DNA of 64,000 nt from NCBI GenBank assembly GCA_045863555.1, contig BTUU01000007.1, positions 62,001-126,000 of the forward strand, read 5' to 3'. Under the pieces are notes generated by a model. It searched no databases. It was not told the origin of the DNA and saw only the letters and a list, made by a program, of their open reading frames with translations. Source of the stretch: JACRLV01 sp045863555. GTDB taxonomy: Bacteria; Planctomycetota; Phycisphaerae; UBA1845; Fen-1342. A program made the position numbers and the translations under genes. Below are positions 31,270 through 39,868 of the stretch, piece by piece (position 1 is the stretch's first letter; each line of letters starts with the position of its first letter).

Positions 31270-32889
31270 TCAGGCGCGCCGCCGGGTCAGAAGCGCCCCC
31301 ACCCCCGCGAGCCCCAGCAGCGGCAGCGCGCAGGGCGTCAGGAACGCGGGGCCGGAATCGCTCGGTGCAGTCGAGACGTCGCCGTCGAAGAACGCGGCCG
31401 AGTCGGTCTGGCTGCCGGGTCGGAGGCCGCGGTAGCTGATGTCGACGAGGCCATCGGACGAGATGTCCACGCGGACGTAACTCACCTGGTTCGTGTCGAG
31501 CATCTCGAGGCCGTTGACGCGGCGGACTTTCGACGTGAGGACGCGCTCGGCGGTCCCTGCGAGCGCAACGCCGAAGCGGCCGAGGACGTCGCCCGCGCCG
31601 GTGACGGACTGATGGAACGTCGCGTTTCCGAGCGGGCCGACGATGATCTCTGGGACGGCCACGTTGCCGGGGAGCGCGTAGTCGCTGCGGCGGGCGCGGA
31701 AGTATGCGAGAACGTCGGGGTTGTAGGCGTTCGCGTGGATGTCGGTCGTGAGGAAAATGACGCCGTCAATCGCGCCCTGGTCGATGACCTCGAGCAGTTG
31801 GCGGCGCTCGCCGTCGTAACCGTCCCAGCGGTCGTAGGGGTACGGGCCGACGTACGAGAGCGGCACGTTGTTGACGACGAACTTCACGGCGGCGGTTGAT
31901 TCGAGCAGGCCGGCGGTGAGCCACTCGTACTGCTCTGCGCCGAGCATCGTACGGGCCGGGTCCGTCAGAAGGTCTACACAGTCATCGCGGCGGCTGAGCG
32001 GGCCGAGGAGGAAGCCGTAGGGGTCGGGGTTTGAGTTGCACTCGGCCTTTACGGACGGATCGCGATACTGGCGGCCGTCGAGGACGAAGAACTCGACATT
32101 TGCGCCGGCGCGGAAGCGGCGGTAGATGCGGTACGGTTCGGCGGCGTTCTCGCGGATCGGCATGTAGTCGAAGAACGCCTGGAGGCCGGCGGTGCGCTGG
32201 AGGGGGTCGAGGCGCGGATCGGTGCCGGCGTAGTCGTTCCGGACTTCGTGGTCATCGCCGCCGGTGAGCAGCGCCATGTTCGCGAGGGCGTCGCGAATGC
32301 CGATTTCCGAGCGGATCTGTCGGTACTTGGCCCAGTAATCGTCGAGCGTCTCCGCGACGCCAAGGCCGCCGGAAGGGACGTCGCCGTAGATGGTGTCGCC
32401 GAACCAGATGAAGAGATCGGCGTTCTCGGCGGCCATGTCTTCGACGACGGTGAAAGGGGCGAAGGAGTAGTTGGTGTCGCCGGAGAAAACGAAGCTGTGC
32501 GGCGCGGCGTCATTCGAAGCGGCGAGGGTGTTGAAGCGGCCGACGCGGCTGGTCGAGCCGTCGGTCAGTGAGACGAAGCGATAGAAATACGTCGTGGCCG
32601 CGGCGAGGCCGGTGACGTCGATTTTGATGGTTGCGTCGTGGGCGGTGTTGGCTGCTGCCTCGGCGACGAATGCGAGCGGACGCGAGAAATCGGCGGTCGA
32701 GGAAAGTTCGAGACGGACATCCGCGCCCCCTGCCGATCTCGTCCAGACAACGGCGGATGAATCGGTCACATCGCCTGCGGCCACGCCGAGGGGAAATGCG
32801 GCGGGATCCTGGGCGCTCGCCGAAATCGCAAGGGCGAACGCCAGTCCTGCCGGGAGAATCCCGATTCGCGTGAGCAATGTTGATCGCAT
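31270..32889 (-). CDS. PhoD-type alkaline phosphatase with PEP-CTERM-like tail
   Basis: 539 residues. Signal peptide (about 1-27, ISASAQ). An N-terminal fibronectin-like PhoD domain (FPLGVAAGDVTDSSAVVWTR, AATTYFYRF) is followed by the metallophosphoesterase: FVFSGDTNY, LFIWFGDTIYGD, LTGGDDHEVRNDYAGTD and TTDIHANAYNP carry the expected metal-binding Asp, His and Asn residues. PhoD enzymes hydrolyse phosphodi- and monoesters outside the cytoplasm using iron and calcium. The C-terminus is a short hydrophobic helix followed by RRR (LPLLGLAGVGALLTRRRA), a sorting tail of the PEP-CTERM type without a clear PEP. The start at 32889 follows AAAGGA. It belongs to the same leftward group as the HzsA-like gene (119-base gap). 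Confidence 0.9.
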   Translation of the reverse strand: MRSTLLTRIGILPAGLAFALAISASAQDPAAFPLGVAAGDVTDSSAVVWTRSAGGADVRLELSSTADFSRPLAFVAEAAANTAHDATIKIDVTGLAAATTYFYRFVSLTDGSTSRVGRFNTLAASNDAAPHSFVFSGDTNYSFAPFTVVEDMAAENADLFIWFGDTIYGDVPSGGLGVAETLDDYWAKYRQIRSEIGIRDALANMALLTGGDDHEVRNDYAGTDPRLDPLQRTAGLQAFFDYMPIRENAAEPYRIYRRFRAGANVEFFVLDGRQYRDPSVKAECNSNPDPYGFLLGPLSRRDDCVDLLTDPARTMLGAEQYEWLTAGLLESTAAVKFVVNNVPLSYVGPYPYDRWDGYDGERRQLLEVIDQGAIDGVIFLTTDIHANAYNPDVLAYFRARRSDYALPGNVAVPEIIVGPLGNATFHQSVTGAGDVLGRFGVALAGTAERVLTSKVRRVNGLEMLDTNQVSYVRVDISSDGLVDISYRGLRPGSQTDSAAFFDGDVSTAPSDSGPAFLTPCALPLLGLAGVGALLTRRRA

Positions 32890-33018
32890 GATCGTCCTTT
32901 CGAGCGAACTTGTCGGGATTGTCATGGAGCACGTGGGTAGACGCCAGCGAAGCGCCTTGTGCCGCGGCCGGGGAGAGAAAGAGAGGCGTCGCCTGCGCGG
33001 CCACTTTTTGTCCGCAGA

Positions 33019-33744
33019 TCAATGAGATTCGTCCACTGCGGCGCGCTGGCCGATGTATTCCCAGACATACCGGCCATCGCTGGTATGAATCGCCGAGTCG
33101 AGCGGAGCATCTGCGGCCGAGACGCCCCATTCTCCGAAAAGGTCGTGTCGCAGATCGTGGACGGCGAGCGGCGTGTAGGTGGGATCGTCCTTGTGGAGAT
33201 CGACGACGCTGTACCGGCCGGGGGAGCGCGACGGACAGTAACTCCGCACGCCGCCGGCAATGAAAGCCGCGAAAGCGTCGAGAGAAGCAAACTGGCTCGA
33301 GGTCAGCGCTGTCCCCGGAGTCACGCGCGCGGCAAGTACCAGGCGGTCGCCGTCATCGACGCGGATCGCGCGGCCGTCCGCCTCCATCCGGATCGCGACA
33401 TCGACGTGCCGGTGATGCCCCGGGAAGCCGAGCGATGTAATGAACGCACCGAGGCGGGAATTCGTATTACGTTCCGCGACATAAACGGCCGGCGTTTTCG
33501 ACGATCGATCGAAGACGCTGAACCGCAGGGCGCAATTGACGTTTCGCAGTCCCAATTGGTCGGGAACCGGGCCGAACGTGACCTTATCGAGGTCGAGGAT
33601 GCAGAACGACGCGACGGCGGCGCCGCCAACGATCTGCGGCTCCAGCCAAGGCGGCAACCGTGCGGCGAGCGCGGAGACAGGAAACCAGAAATTGAAGATG
33701 AAGCGGTCGAGCACTCGTGCGCGGATGCGCGGCAACATCGACAT
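33019..33744 (-). CDS. DUF2071-like conserved protein
   Basis: 241 residues, cytoplasmic by appearance. The pattern VLDRFIFNFWFPVSALAARL, PPWLEPQIVGGAAVASFCI, then LRNVNCALRFSVFD resembles DUF2071 (YqjF) proteins, which share the acetoacetate-decarboxylase-like fold and usually have 'LP..LE....DG.A.....F......P' and 'N.RTYV' segments. No catalytic lysine can be named with certainty. The function of the family is unknown. The start chosen is the ATG ending at 33744, with GGAGAG about ten bases upstream. It is downstream of the TrkH-like gene on the same strand. Confidence 0.6.
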   Translation of the reverse strand: MSMLPRIRARVLDRFIFNFWFPVSALAARLPPWLEPQIVGGAAVASFCILDLDKVTFGPVPDQLGLRNVNCALRFSVFDRSSKTPAVYVAERNTNSRLGAFITSLGFPGHHRHVDVAIRMEADGRAIRVDDGDRLVLAARVTPGTALTSSQFASLDAFAAFIAGGVRSYCPSRSPGRYSVVDLHKDDPTYTPLAVHDLRHDLFGEWGVSAADAPLDSAIHTSDGRYVWEYIGQRAAVDESH

Positions 33745-33857
33745 GCGCGGCTCTCCATTCGATCGAATCGCTGGCGCCTCAATCCTACCGGGGATCGCGG
33801 TATGCGCGGTCGGCTCTCCGGCGTTATTTCACTTTCATTCCCTTTGAAGTCCTGGGC

Positions 33858-35264
33858 TCACGCGGTGCGGCCCATGCGATCAAACACCGCGACGGGGATG
33901 ATGCGGCCCGCGAGGAGAGCCAGGGCGAGGAGAATCATGCCGGGGATGAACTGGCTGATGCCCAGGCCAATGCCGCTGACGAGGCTGCGGTTGGTGAGCG
34001 ACGCCGTGAGGCCGCTGCTGAGATTCCCGCCGCCCACGGCGCTGGACGCGTCGAGGAGCGCGTCCGCGAATGAGGGCGTCGGCTGGTAGCGGGAGGCGAT
34101 GAGCGACTCGATCGACAGGAGGCCGATCACCGTCACCAGGCAGACGGCCGTGAGAAGGACGATGCCAAGCAGGCCGAGGCGGCGCGTGCGTTCGCTGCGG
34201 CCGAAGAAAGCGATCCAGAAGCTGAGCAGGCCCAGCCCCCCTGCCGCACCGAAACCCGTGCCGCCGAAGATCGCGAGGCCGGCGAGGAGCGCTTTTGAAC
34301 TGTCGCGCAGGCCGCGATCACGGATTGACTCGGTCGGAATGCCGCACGCCGCGGCGGATACGGACTGCACGAGGCTGCGGCCGAAGCGCGGGCCGAGCGG
34401 TTGGGCGGCGAGCGACGGGTCGCTGGACACATCCGCGCGGAGGACGCCGACAGCTTCGCCGCCGCGCGGGCGTTCGAGGAGTGTGAGCAGCCCGCCGGCG
34501 AGAACGAGGCCGACGGTGTAGACGAGGGCGAAGCGGAGCGCGGGAACGGGCAGGCCGAACCCTCGGCGCTTGCGGGGGATGATCCCGAGCCAGACAGGCC
34601 AGCCGAGAGCGCCCACCCAGCCGACGACGGCGAGCATCATCGCGGTGCCCGGATCGACGGGCTCGGGCACGCAGCCGAGCGAAATGAAAGCGAGTCCGAC
34701 GAGCTGTGCTGTTTCGGCGAACGTCACCGTCGGACACGCCGCACGGGCCGCGGCGAAGACGAGCAAGGTCAGCAGAGAGAGCACAAAGAGGAACGAGAGC
34801 GCAATGAAGCCGAGCGATGGTCCGTCGGTGAAGCTTGGCGCGGCGGCCGGATCGGCGGCGCGGGCTGATGGATCGGGCCCGGCATCGATTGAGGAGGCAG
34901 CCGGCGGCGCGTCTTCTCCTTCGACAGCGTCCGCGGTGCGGGTCGGCGCGGGAAGGCCAATGATGCGGCGGATGACGGCGGCCAGCGTCAGGACGTGCAG
35001 CAGAGCGCCGGCCATGCCGGTGCCAAAGAGCACCCAACGCGCCTCCGCCGAGTATTCCGAAAGATCGCCCATCATGAGGCCCGCGCCGCACGCGGCGCTG
35101 AGGGCGTCGAAACTCGACTCGCACCAGACACGGCCGGCGAAGTACTCGCGGTCGCGTTTGTCGAGCGTACTCGTCGCGATCACTCCCAGCGCGGTCGCGC
35201 CGGCGGCCGCGATGAGGACGAGGCCGACGATGTAGCGGGTTGTGATGCTCACTCGAGGCTGCAC
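33858..35264 (-). CDS. TrkH/KtrB-like potassium-transporter homologue, degenerate
   Basis: 468 residues, start GTG, about eight to ten membrane spans. The repeat pattern of the Trk/Ktr/HKT superfamily can be traced: a first pore loop at residues 49-67 (CESSFDALSAACGAGLMMGD); a third at about 295-312 (LVQSVSAAACGIPTES) followed by GLAIFGGTGFGAAGGLG, the counterpart of the KtrB IGGSPGSTGGG helix; and a fourth at about 398-420 (DASSAVGGGNLSSGLT) followed by LLAGRIIPVAVF. In the fourth loop the position of the usual selectivity-filter glycine reads Asn (N414). An acidic Pro/Ala insertion (about 105-148) splits the second unit. It is 34 bases downstream of mutS. Potassium transport is doubtful given the filter change; the homology itself is well supported by pattern. 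Confidence 0.7.
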   Translation of the reverse strand: MQPRVSITTRYIVGLVLIAAAGATALGVIATSTLDKRDREYFAGRVWCESSFDALSAACGAGLMMGDLSEYSAEARWVLFGTGMAGALLHVLTLAAVIRRIIGLPAPTRTADAVEGEDAPPAASSIDAGPDPSARAADPAAAPSFTDGPSLGFIALSFLFVLSLLTLLVFAAARAACPTVTFAETAQLVGLAFISLGCVPEPVDPGTAMMLAVVGWVGALGWPVWLGIIPRKRRGFGLPVPALRFALVYTVGLVLAGGLLTLLERPRGGEAVGVLRADVSSDPSLAAQPLGPRFGRSLVQSVSAAACGIPTESIRDRGLRDSSKALLAGLAIFGGTGFGAAGGLGLLSFWIAFFGRSERTRRLGLLGIVLLTAVCLVTVIGLLSIESLIASRYQPTPSFADALLDASSAVGGGNLSSGLTASLTNRSLVSGIGLGISQFIPGMILLALALLAGRIIPVAVFDRMGRTA

Positions 35265-35298
35265 GTGGATCGGTTCCTGCGGGTCGCTGCGGCCGCCG

Positions 35299-37983
35299 CT
35301 ATGGGAGGCCGAGCATTTTTCGCCATTTCGTGACCGCGGCCGCGAGCTGCTCCGGCGGACCCTCGGCCGGAAGATCGCGCAGCTCGCGGACGACAGTTTC
35401 TTCGGGTGTTTCGAACAATCGGAGCTGCCGCTGGCGGCGGCGCTGCACGGCCGCGAGGACGGGGCGCTGCGATTCGCGGCTGAAGGTCTTCTCCAGTTCG
35501 TTAAGGACCGAGTTCGCGCGCTCCAGCACTTCGCGCGGCACGCCGGCGAGTTTGGCGACGTGCAGACCGTAGCTGCGGTCGGCCGCGCCGGCGATGATGC
35601 GATGCAGGAAGACGACCTGGTCCTCGTATTCGCGGACGGCGACGTTCAGGTTCGCGACCGAGTCGATTAACTCGGCGAGCTCGGTCAGTTCGTGGTAGTG
35701 CGTCGCGAACAGGGCCCGGCAGCCAACGCGGGCGGCCAGGTGCTCGGTGATCGCCCAGGCCAGCGAGAGGCCGTCGTAGGTGCTCGTGCCGCGGCCGACT
35801 TCATCGAGGATGACGAGGCTGGCGCGGGTGGCGTTGTGGAGAATGTTGGCGGTTTCGAGCATCTCGACCATGAAGGTCGACTGGCCACGGGCGAGTTCGT
35901 CGGCCGCGCCGACGCGGGTGAAGATGCGGTCACAGACGCCGAGGCGCATGCGTTTCGCAGGTACCCAGCAGCCGCAGTGGGCGAGCAGCGTCAGGAGGGC
36001 GACCTGGCGGATATAGGTTGATTTTCCGGCCATGTTCGGGCCGGTGATCAGGGCGAGCGACTTGGCGGCGCCCTCGGGGGCCCCGCCGACGGCGATCAGG
36101 CGCGCGTCGTTGGGCACGAAATTGGCTTCGAGCGTCTGTTCGACGACGGGGTGGCGGCCCTCGTCGATTTCGAGCACGGGTTCGTCGACGAACTCGGGGC
36201 GGCAGTAGCGGCGGCGGAGCGAGAGATCGGCCCAGCCGGCGAGGACATCGAGGCGGGCGATGGCCGCGCAGGCCTGCTGCAAGCGCGGGATCTGCTGGGC
36301 GACGCGGTCGCGCAGTTCGAGGAAGAGGTCGTGCTCCAGTTCCTTCACGCGCGCCTCGGCGGAAAGCGCGTCGGCCTCGTGGCGTTTCAGTTCGTCGGTG
36401 ATGTAGCGCTCGGCGCTCTTGACGGTCTGGCGGCGGATGTAGTCGGCGGGCACGCGGTCGCGATTCGCGTTGCTGATCTCGATGTAGAAGCCGAAAACCT
36501 TGTTGAACGCGACCTTGAGCGAGTTGATGCCGGTGCGCTGGACCTCGCGGGCCTGGAATTCGGCGAGCCAGCGCTGGCCGTCGGTCGCGAAGAGCCGGAG
36601 GCGGTCGACTTCGGGGTGATGGCCGGGGGCGAAGATTCCGCCCTCGCGGACGGTGGCCGGGGCGTCGGGCAGGAGCGCGCCGCAAAGGTGCGCGGCGAGA
36701 TCGTCGAGGCCCTCGAGCTGTTCGGCGAGGTCGTCGAGTTCGCCGCAGCGGGCGTTGCGGAGCTGGTCGCGGAGTGGGCGGAGGCGGGCGAGGCCGTTTC
36801 CGAGGCCGCGGAGGTCGCGCGGATGCGTGCGCAACACGCCGAGGCGGCCGACCATGCGTTCGATGTCGCCGATTTCGCGGAGTTCGCGGCGGATCGCGAC
36901 GAGGACGCCATCGTCCGTCCGCAGAGCCTCGATGGCGCGCTGCCGCCGGATGATCGCGGCGACGTCGCGCAGGGGGTAGCAGAGCCAGTGGCGCAGCAAT
37001 CGCGCGCCCATCGGGTTCGCGGCCCGGTCGACGGCCGCGAGCAGCGAGCCGTCGCGGGCGCCGGTCCGGAGCGTGCGTTCGACTTCCAGCGAACGAAGCG
37101 TCGACGGATCAAGGATGAGGAATTCGCTCAGTTGCAGGCGGCGCGGCGGGCGGAGATGGCGGATGGCGGACTTCTGCGTTTCCTGCACGTAGGCGAGCAG
37201 CGCCCCGGCCGCCTGGAGCGAGGCGTCCATCGCGTCGAAGCCGAAGCCTTCGAGGCCGACGGTCTCGAAATGGGCTTCGAGGCGTTCCTGCGCCCGGCGC
37301 GGCTGGAAATCGGCTGCGGGGCGATAGGTGACGCTGGCTTCGGCGATGTCGCGGATGTCGGGTTCAAGCGGATCGCGGCCGACGGCGCTGCCTTCGGCGA
37401 GCAGCACTTCGGCGGGTGCGATGCGGCAGAGTTCGTCGACGACGCGGGCCGCGGCGACGGTCTGGACGACGAACTGGCCGCTGGAGAGCTCCAGCCATGC
37501 GACGCCGACCTCCGCACCGGTTTTCGCGACCGCGGCGACGACGTTGCTGCGCGTGCGCTGGAGGAGGGCTTCGTCGGTGAGCGTTCCGGGGGTGACGATG
37601 CGCACGACCGAGCGGCGGATGACGCCCTTGGCCTGCGACGCGTCCTCGACCTGCTCGCTGATGGCGACTTTGTGGCCCGCGGTCACGAGGCGGCCGAGGT
37701 AATTTTCCAGGGCGTGGTGCGGGATGCCGGCGAGCGGCGTACGGCCGCCGTCGCGGCTGGTCAGCGTGATGCCGAGGAGTTTGGCCCCGATGCGGGCGTC
37801 CTCGTAGAAGAGTTCGTAGAAATCGCCCATGCGGAAAAGCAGAATGGCGTCGCCGACCTGCTGCTTCTGCTCGACGTACTGGCGCATGGCGGGCGTGAGC
37901 GGGCCGTCCTCGGCGCGCGGCAGCGGCGCGTCGGCGGGCGACGGGGGCGGGGCGATCGTGGTGCTGGAGGGGTCGCCGGACAC
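35299..37983 (-). CDS. mutS: DNA mismatch repair protein MutS
   Basis: 894 residues. Recognises mismatches and small loops and recruits MutL. Present: the N-terminal mismatch-reading motif GDFYELFYEDA with the Phe-x-Glu, the connector and lever domains, the clamp, and the ATPase with Walker A TGPNMAGKSTYIRQ, the signature ADELARGQSTFMVEMLETA, Walker B VILDEVGRGTSTYDGL and the switch ATHYHEL. It starts at a GTG ending at 37983 with no Shine-Dalgarno; a -35/-10 pair lies so close that the message is probably leaderless. An alternative start would be the Met before RQYVEQK, 32 residues in. It is divergent from the HAD phosphatase gene. Confidence 0.97.
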   Translation of the reverse strand: MSGDPSSTTIAPPPSPADAPLPRAEDGPLTPAMRQYVEQKQQVGDAILLFRMGDFYELFYEDARIGAKLLGITLTSRDGGRTPLAGIPHHALENYLGRLVTAGHKVAISEQVEDASQAKGVIRRSVVRIVTPGTLTDEALLQRTRSNVVAAVAKTGAEVGVAWLELSSGQFVVQTVAAARVVDELCRIAPAEVLLAEGSAVGRDPLEPDIRDIAEASVTYRPAADFQPRRAQERLEAHFETVGLEGFGFDAMDASLQAAGALLAYVQETQKSAIRHLRPPRRLQLSEFLILDPSTLRSLEVERTLRTGARDGSLLAAVDRAANPMGARLLRHWLCYPLRDVAAIIRRQRAIEALRTDDGVLVAIRRELREIGDIERMVGRLGVLRTHPRDLRGLGNGLARLRPLRDQLRNARCGELDDLAEQLEGLDDLAAHLCGALLPDAPATVREGGIFAPGHHPEVDRLRLFATDGQRWLAEFQAREVQRTGINSLKVAFNKVFGFYIEISNANRDRVPADYIRRQTVKSAERYITDELKRHEADALSAEARVKELEHDLFLELRDRVAQQIPRLQQACAAIARLDVLAGWADLSLRRRYCRPEFVDEPVLEIDEGRHPVVEQTLEANFVPNDARLIAVGGAPEGAAKSLALITGPNMAGKSTYIRQVALLTLLAHCGCWVPAKRMRLGVCDRIFTRVGAADELARGQSTFMVEMLETANILHNATRASLVILDEVGRGTSTYDGLSLAWAITEHLAARVGCRALFATHYHELTELAELIDSVANLNVAVREYEDQVVFLHRIIAGAADRSYGLHVAKLAGVPREVLERANSVLNELEKTFSRESQRPVLAAVQRRRQRQLRLFETPEETVVRELRDLPAEGPPEQLAAAVTKWRKMLGLP

Positions 37984-37989
37984 GCAAAG

Positions 37990-38018
37990 ACTGTAGCTGA
38001 CGTGCGGCGCTCGGACAA
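37990..38018 (-). promoter_or_regulatory. Putative mutS promoter giving a near-leaderless message
   Basis: On the minus strand TTGTCC and TACAGT are separated by 17 bases; the -10 ends 6 bases before the mutS GTG. The transcription start would fall on or beside the start codon, consistent with the missing ribosome-binding site. Confidence 0.45.
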
Positions 38019-38038
38019 CGGCGCCCGCGCGGCGCGGC

Positions 38039-38044
38039 TATGAT
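38039..38044 (+). promoter_or_regulatory. -10-like hexamer close to a start codon (possible leaderless transcript)
   Basis: TATGAT lies 8 bases before the ATG of the HAD phosphatase gene at 38053, with no Shine-Dalgarno between. It is back-to-back with the mutS promoter. Confidence 0.38.
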
Positions 38045-38052
38045 TCCCGCCC

Positions 38053-38730
38053 ATGAGCGGCATTTCGCGGCGTCGCGCGCATTCTGCGATCATCTTCGAC
38101 TGCGACGGCGTTCTCGTGGACAGCGAGCCGCTCGCGAACCGGGTGATGTCGGAGCTGCTGGCCGAGCATGGCGTTGCGATGACGCCTGAGGAGTGTCTAC
38201 GCCGGTTCGTGGGGATGACGATTCCGGCGGAGGCCGCGGCGATCCGCGAGGACTTCGGCGTCGACCTCCTGGATGTGCTGCAACGCGAACTTACGGCGCG
38301 AACGCTGGCCCGGTTCGAGCGTGAGCTGCGGGCAATGGATGGCGCGGCTGAGGTGCTGGGGCGATGCCGGCGGCCGATCGGCGTCGCGTCGAACAGCGTG
38401 ACGGCCCGGGTGCGGCTTTCGCTGCGCGTCACGGGACTCGAACGGTTCTTTGCCGACCACGTCTACACGGCGGAGATGGTCGCACGGCCGAAACCCGCGC
38501 CCGATCTCTACCTGCACGCGGCGGCCCGCCTTGGGTTTCCTCCGGCGGAGTGCCTCGTCGTCGAGGACAGCGTCTCCGGGACGAGCGCGGCACGGGCGGC
38601 CGGAATCGCGGTCATCGGATTCACGGGCGGCGGACACGCCGGCGGCGGACTGGGCCGGCGGCTGCTCGACGCGGGTGCGGTCGAGGTGATGGCGTCCTGG
38701 CGGGAACTTGATTCGCTTGTCGCCGGCTGA
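38053..38730 (+). CDS. HAD-superfamily phosphatase (subfamily IA, beta-phosphoglucomutase-like)
   Basis: 225 residues with all four HAD motifs: nucleophile IIFDCDGVLVDSEP, motif II GVASNSVTARV, motif III lysine in RPKPAPDLYLHAA, and motif IV VVEDSVSGTSAARAAG. The helical cap after motif I and the wording of motifs II-IV are closest to the YieH/YfbT sugar-phosphate phosphatase and beta-phosphoglucomutase group. The substrate is probably a small phosphorylated sugar, but cannot be fixed from sequence. It has no visible ribosome-binding site and is transcribed divergently from mutS. Confidence 0.92.
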   Translation: MSGISRRRAHSAIIFDCDGVLVDSEPLANRVMSELLAEHGVAMTPEECLRRFVGMTIPAEAAAIREDFGVDLLDVLQRELTARTLARFERELRAMDGAAEVLGRCRRPIGVASNSVTARVRLSLRVTGLERFFADHVYTAEMVARPKPAPDLYLHAAARLGFPPAECLVVEDSVSGTSAARAAGIAVIGFTGGGHAGGGLGRRLLDAGAVEVMASWRELDSLVAG

Positions 38731-38850
38731 GATCGATATTCGGGCCTGATCGCTCCCCCCACGGCTCATTTCGCCATGCCCGCCCGCCGGAGTGCGATTT
38801 CTTCGGCCGGGCTGAATAGACCCGCCGGATCGAGCGTCCATCGTTCGACG

Positions 38851-38869
38851 CGCCGGCAACGGGCCGGCG
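38851..38869 (+). repeat. Hairpin upstream of the Ser/Ala-rich secreted protein
   Basis: CGCCGGC-AACGG-GCCGGCG, a 7-bp perfect stem about 55 bases before the start codon of the next gene. It could be a 5' leader structure or the end of the HAD transcript. Confidence 0.4.
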
Positions 38870-38923
38870 CCCTCGATGAAGCAAACGCCGGGTCGCGGGA
38901 GCGAGCGGCTGAGGAGAACGAAA

Positions 38924-39655
38924 ATGAGACGCTTCCTGACGAGTCTGATCGGTCTGGGTTTCGCAGCGGCCGCCTTCGCGGGTGAAGCGACCGCCGTCTC
39001 GACGGCCAGCAACGGTGGCAGCGCGGTTTCGACCGCCGTCGCGACCGGCAACGCCAACTCGACGGCGATTTCCGGGGCGACCAACGGCGGCCGGGCCGTC
39101 GCGAACTCGACGGCGACCGCGAACCGCAACGGGGCGGCCGACAGCCGGGCCGTCGCCGCGGCCGACCATGGCCTGGCGATCAGCAACTCGAACGCCGACG
39201 CCCGCGGGCGGCGCGGCGGCGTGGCGCTGGCGGACAGCACGAGCGTGGCGGCGACCGTCGGCGGCGTCGCGATCAGCAACAGTGATGCCCAGGCCGACGG
39301 TGTCCGGTTCGGCCGGGCGACCAGCCTCTCGGCCGCGACCTCGCTGAGCGAGTATGGCTCGGCGATCAGCGACAGCCGGGCGGTGAGCCGCGGGGCGCTG
39401 GGCGGCCATGCCGTCAGCATCAGCGATTCGACGGCGGTCGGGATCCTGGCGCACGCGGACAGCCGGACGCGTGCGGAGAGCGACGCGATCTTCGGCGGCC
39501 GGGCGGAGGCGACCGGCGTCGACGTGACGGTCCGCGAAGGGCCGGGCTTCGGCCGGCCGAACGCGATCGCGGTGGGCCGGGTGGTCGACGGCGGCCATGA
39601 CGGCGAGGGCCGGCGGCTGATCAAGCGGAAGCTGATGGCGCGACTGGATCGCTGA
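38924..39655 (+). CDS. Secreted Ser/Ala/Asn-rich repeat protein, possible beta-solenoid
   Basis: 243 residues of low-complexity sequence. Signal peptide about 1-19 (LIGLGFAAAAFAGEA). The rest is a chain of short alternating units such as GGSAVSTAVATGNANSTAIS, GGRAVANSTATANRNGAAD, HGLAISNSNADARG and GGVAISNSDAQADG: small residues alternating with polar ones and a Gly-Gly turn about every 14-24 residues. This pattern suggests stacked short beta-strands, as in solenoids and the head repeats of trimeric adhesins, but no family is recognised. It ends in a basic tail (GRRLIKRKLMARL). The ATG at 38924 follows GAGGAG. It appears monocistronic, with a GC-rich hairpin after it. Confidence 0.78.
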   Translation: MRRFLTSLIGLGFAAAAFAGEATAVSTASNGGSAVSTAVATGNANSTAISGATNGGRAVANSTATANRNGAADSRAVAAADHGLAISNSNADARGRRGGVALADSTSVAATVGGVAISNSDAQADGVRFGRATSLSAATSLSEYGSAISDSRAVSRGALGGHAVSISDSTAVGILAHADSRTRAESDAIFGGRAEATGVDVTVREGPGFGRPNAIAVGRVVDGGHDGEGRRLIKRKLMARLDR

Positions 39656-39686
39656 CGCGGGCTGGGTAATTGACTGAACACATACG

Positions 39687-39714
39687 GCGGGCGAGAGCGA
39701 AAGCTCTCGCCCGC
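39687..39714 (+). terminator. Strong GAAA-tetraloop hairpin after the repeat-protein gene
   Basis: A 12-bp perfect stem (GCGGGCGAGAGC / GCTCTCGCCCGC) closed by GAAA, 32 bases past the stop codon. No T-run follows, so it may act as a Rho-linked or RNA-stabilising terminator. Confidence 0.55.
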
Positions 39715-39772
39715 GAACGTTATTGAGGGGGCGCGCGGCGGCGGCGAACAACCGGTGCTTCTCGGCCGCGCA

Positions 39773-39800
39773 TTGCAGCGACTCAGCCGCGGGCTATAGT
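39773..39800 (+). promoter_or_regulatory. Putative bamA promoter
   Basis: TTGCAG at 39773-39778 and TATAGT at 39795-39800 with a 16-base spacer, 68 bases upstream of the bamA start. Confidence 0.5.
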
Positions 39801-39868
39801 ACGCTTGCGGTTGGGTTTGGCGCGGGCTCGGCATTTTCTCGCCGGCGTCCGGCATTGTTCATCAGTTC

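Noticed and set aside
28880..31435. Frame of over 800 codons opposite the HzsA-like gene
   Set aside because: Antisense shadow typical of GC-rich DNA; the minus-strand frame has a signal peptide, haem motif and Shine-Dalgarno.
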